From the NCBI GenBank assembly GCA_025361665.1, contig JANYKF010000200.1, positions 1 to 7,981 on the forward strand: a DNA stretch of 7,981 bases, read 5' to 3'. The DNA is from Clostridiaceae bacterium (lineage in GTDB: Bacteria > Bacillota > Clostridia > DSM-8532). Shown here in pieces: positions 5,781-7,981 of this stretch. Each line of letters starts with the position of its first letter. The first letter of the stretch is position 1. Below the pieces are notes generated by a model. That model saw nothing but the letters and a program-made list of their open reading frames with translations. It was not told the origin of the DNA and ran no database searches. The position numbers were made by a program, and so were the translations under genes.

Positions 5781-6424
5781 TCATCCGCGCCCCCCATCAC
5801 ATGCGCGATGACGGACAGTATCTGTGTGGCATTGCCTCCGTCCGCATCCGCACCCACATTCCGCCACAATCCGGGATCCAGCCTGAAAGGGGCACCACCG
5901 GCTATGACCTTGATTCGGGAAGAAGACTGTCTTAACAGATCCATCACGACGGCTACCTTCAAAGCCGATGAGAGCATGAGGGTGGAAATCAGAAGAACAT
6001 CAACCTTGTCCTCCAAAGCCTTTTCCACGATCTCACCCGCCGTCAGGCCGCTCCCGTAATCCAGCAGCAGGTATCCTTTCGACCGGACAATCGATGACAC
6101 GATTCGCTTGCCCAATGCATGGCGGTCCTCCAGCACGGCAATCGCCATCTTCGGGAAGGATTTCCTGTCCTTTTCATTCATCGGCAGAAAGGACTCCACC
6201 AGTTCCTCGCAAATGACCCCGCACATGTAGACCTGGGAAAGTGAAATGCCGCCTTCCTCCCATTTCAAGCCGATGCTTTCCAGTGCGGCGGAAATGAGGA
6301 TTTCCATGCGCTCAAACTCAGGAGACTCCTGACGGATAGCCGATAGAATCCGCAGGGCGCCGACACGATCCAGCGTCAGCAGCGCATTTTCAAATTGACT
6401 GCACTGCTCTTTCATATCACTCAT
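5777..6424 (-). CDS. Small corrinoid (vitamin B12)-binding methyltransferase protein
   Basis: From the ATG at 6424 the product is 215 residues. It has a helical cap domain (about residues 5-85) and a Rossmann-like B12-binding domain. The cobalt-ligand motif DxHxxG is present as DRHALGKRIV (residues 100-109), so the His should coordinate the lower face of cobalt. ISTLMLSS supplies the Ser-x-Leu motif and VIAGGAPF the GG motif, in the order seen in MtaC/MtbC and MetH. The conserved GTVxGD before the motif is degraded to IAVLED. The protein carries a methyl group on Co between methyltransferases. A TTG at 6445 opens the frame slightly earlier, but the ATG at 6424 has GGATGG 6 nt upstream and is preferred; ATG 6415 is also possible. 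It is first in the operon and overlaps the methyltransferase gene by 4 bp. No corrinoid-activating reductase is in the window. Confidence 0.9.
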   Translation of the reverse strand: MSDMKEQCSQFENALLTLDRVGALRILSAIRQESPEFERMEILISAALESIGLKWEEGGISLSQVYMCGVICEELVESFLPMNEKDRKSFPKMAIAVLEDRHALGKRIVSSIVRSKGYLLLDYGSGLTAGEIVEKALEDKVDVLLISTLMLSSALKVAVVMDLLRQSSSRIKVIAGGAPFRLDPGLWRNVGADADGGNATQILSVIAHVMGGADE

Positions 6425-6454
6425 TTGACACCATCCATCAATCAAATACGATTG

Positions 6455-6516
6455 CCTTCGAAGACCTGATTTGTTTTCGTCCCTGTCTTGTTATTCCCCG
6501 AAGGAAGTCCTTCGAA
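6455..6516. promoter_or_regulatory. Iterated TTCGAAGG sites and hairpin upstream of the corrinoid operon
   Basis: On the minus strand TTCGAAGG occurs at 6516-6509 and again at 6462-6455, 54 bp apart. The first copy is also one arm of a perfect hairpin, CGAAGG-AAGT-CCTTCG (6499-6514), and the second sits in the palindrome CTTCGAAG (6456-6463). No T-run follows the hairpin, so it is not a standard intrinsic terminator. These may be operator sites in the 92-bp gap between the peptidase stop and the corrinoid start. No convincing sigma-70 promoter is visible here. Confidence 0.4.
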
Positions 6517-7974
6517 TCAGCCTTCCAGCATGAACCGGAAAAATGCGACGCACCGGTTCAGGTTGTCCACTGAAATTCGTTCATTTGTCCCGTGAATGCG
6601 CTTCAAATCGCTTTCGTCAATCCGGTAGGGTGTGAACCGGTATTGGTTGTCAGCGACCGATTCATACTTGCGCGCGTCCGTGGCGGCCATCACGAGGTAA
6701 GGTACCACGACGGCATCGGGATACAGGAAAGCGGCAGCATCGGCAATCCGGCGAAAAGCGGGATGGCTGCAGTCCGAGAGGCTGGATGGATTGTCAAGCT
6801 GCAGAATTTCCATTTCAATGTCCATCCCTTTCGCAACCCTTTTCAAGTGACCCATGAGCGTATCTCCCGCATCCCCGGGCAGCAGCCTGAAATTTGCGAC
6901 TGCCTGGGCCCGCTGCGGCAGTACGTTCGGGGCGCTGCTCGCTTCCGCCATCGTCACGGCGGTCGTTGTGCGCAGCATGGCGTTCCCGGCGTGGTTCGCT
7001 GAAAAAACCTTGATGAACAGCGGTTCGAACAGCCACAGATTGGCGAGAATGAACCTAAGCCCAAAAGACATTTCGCGGCCCACCCCGTCGAGGAACGTCC
7101 GTACGGGAGGAATCAAACGGGCTTTCATGGGGGAACGTTCGAGCCTGTGCAAAAATGTGGCCATTTTCCCCAATGCCGAATGCGGTGGCGGCATGGAAGC
7201 ATGCCCCCCATTGTCCCGTGCGGTGAACCTGATATTGGCAAACCCCTTCTCTCCTACGCCAATGAGCGCCAAAGGCTTGTCGACGCCCTTGATGACCCCG
7301 TCGCCGACAAGGCCGCCTTCATCCACCAGCCAGGAGAAATGAATCTTCTTTGCGGAAAACCATTCGATGATGCGGGCTGCGCCATCTTTCCCGCCGATTT
7401 CCTCGTCATGTCCGAAAGCAAACCAGATGTCCCGTTCAGGAGTCAGGCCTTCTGAAATCATGAGTTCTGCCGCCTCCAGGGAGCAGACCATATGGGACTT
7501 GATATCCATCGAACCGCGACCCCAGACGAATCCCTCCGCGATTTCCCCAGTAAAGGGTTCATAGGTCCAGTCCTTTTCTGTTCCCGGTTCCACCGGTACC
7601 ACATCCATATGCGCCATAACCAGGCCCGGTTCCGCGCGCTGCTTCCCTTTCCAGTGATAAACCAGGCTGAACCCGTTGATCACCTCGCGCTCCATGACCG
7701 AGTGAACCATGGGGAACTGTCTTTCCAGTTCGGCATGCAGAGCCAGCATGGCTTTTTCCCGTTCCGCATTCGGCTCGGGAAAGGATAGGGTGGGAATCCG
7801 GACGGCAGCTGCCAGTTTCAAGGCCACGGCATCCGGATCGGAAGGAAACTGCAAGGTCTTTTTCACTGTTTCCGTCTTCAAGGATTTGTACAGCAAGGTG
7901 CGTACGGCGAGTACGACAGCCAATAGGATGACAATAGCGCAGAATATCCATAAATATGCCAGGTAAGCGGCCAT
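6517..7974 (-). CDS. Membrane-anchored M20-family zinc metallopeptidase (PM20D1/carboxypeptidase S-like)
   Basis: The 485-residue product begins with a single hydrophobic anchor (about 5-27), followed by a complete M20 peptidase. The zinc and catalytic residues are all present: MAHMDVVP (H122, D124), GRGSMDIKSHM (bridging D157), GHDEEIGG (catalytic E191, zinc E192), VDEGG (D218) and HGTNERISVDN (H461). GGHASMPP (256-263) is the substrate-side histidine of the lid domain. Length and the anchor match the PM20D1/Gly-X carboxypeptidase group, which cleaves small peptides or N-acyl amino acids. The exact substrate, and on which side of the membrane it acts, are unknown. The ATG at 7974 is 7 bases from the window edge and the frame stays open upstream, so an earlier start outside cannot be excluded. 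It precedes the corrinoid operon by 92 bp on the same strand but has no obvious functional tie to it. Confidence 0.93.
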   Translation of the reverse strand: MAAYLAYLWIFCAIVILLAVVLAVRTLLYKSLKTETVKKTLQFPSDPDAVALKLAAAVRIPTLSFPEPNAEREKAMLALHAELERQFPMVHSVMEREVINGFSLVYHWKGKQRAEPGLVMAHMDVVPVEPGTEKDWTYEPFTGEIAEGFVWGRGSMDIKSHMVCSLEAAELMISEGLTPERDIWFAFGHDEEIGGKDGAARIIEWFSAKKIHFSWLVDEGGLVGDGVIKGVDKPLALIGVGEKGFANIRFTARDNGGHASMPPPHSALGKMATFLHRLERSPMKARLIPPVRTFLDGVGREMSFGLRFILANLWLFEPLFIKVFSANHAGNAMLRTTTAVTMAEASSAPNVLPQRAQAVANFRLLPGDAGDTLMGHLKRVAKGMDIEMEILQLDNPSSLSDCSHPAFRRIADAAAFLYPDAVVVPYLVMAATDARKYESVADNQYRFTPYRIDESDLKRIHGTNERISVDNLNRCVAFFRFMLEG

Positions 7975-7981
7975 GGCGTCA

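Noticed and set aside
6425..6516. Cobalamin riboswitch before the corrinoid gene
   Set aside because: The gap is only 92 bp and I see no B12-box-like sequence or multi-helix arrangement; the observed dyads look like protein-binding sites.
1..7981. CRISPR array, tRNA, rRNA, insertion sequence or phage attachment site
   Set aside because: No regularly spaced repeats, tRNA-like cloverleaf, rRNA core sequence, transposase or integrase motif was seen on either strand.

Overview
The window carries six intact protein genes and one broken one. GC content is moderate (roughly half). The contents suggest an anaerobic bacterium, most likely a Gram-positive of the Clostridia type. The basis is a corrinoid methyltransferase gene set, a Gram-positive-style purine-rich Shine-Dalgarno site (GGAGG, 5 nt from the ATG of the GGDEF gene), TGn-TATAAT extended -10 promoters, and a lipoprotein-like remnant with a long polar linker. 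This taxonomic guess is inference; no rRNA or marker gene is present.

Left part (1-1545), all on the minus strand: a short cytoplasmic cyclophilin-type peptidyl-prolyl isomerase (9-539) whose 3' end holds a 17-bp tandem duplication, and a TIM-barrel sugar-phosphate isomerase/epimerase-like protein (671-1471). Each has its own plausible extended -10 promoter.

Middle part (1662-3133): a decayed minus-strand gene for a small, probably lipoprotein-like protein is readable only by switching frames twice (1662-2105). It diverges from a plus-strand gene for a stomatin/SPFH (band 7) membrane protein (start 2270). Between them lie a perfect 6-2-6 dyad, a -10-like sequence and a duplicated purine-rich leader. 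The SPFH gene converges on the next operon with a 22-bp gap.

Right part (3159-7974), all on the minus strand: an N-terminally anchored M20 metallopeptidase (6517-7974) lies upstream of a tight three-gene operon, in transcription order. The operon holds a small corrinoid-binding protein (about 6424-5777), a uroporphyrinogen-decarboxylase-family (MtaA/MtbA-like) methyltransferase (5780-4704, 4-bp ATGA overlap) and a diguanylate cyclase (4688-3159, 15-bp gap). The cyclase carries an N-terminal DUF1638-like domain and a GAF domain. This operon is the most interesting part of the window. A corrinoid carrier and a methyltransferase are physically linked to a c-di-GMP synthase whose sensory domain looks like a family I associate with corrinoid methyltransferase loci. 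The methyltransferase has lost the two cysteines of the usual His-X-Cys...Cys zinc site. A working idea is that the state of a methyl-corrinoid pathway is read out as c-di-GMP. That is inference, not shown by the sequence.
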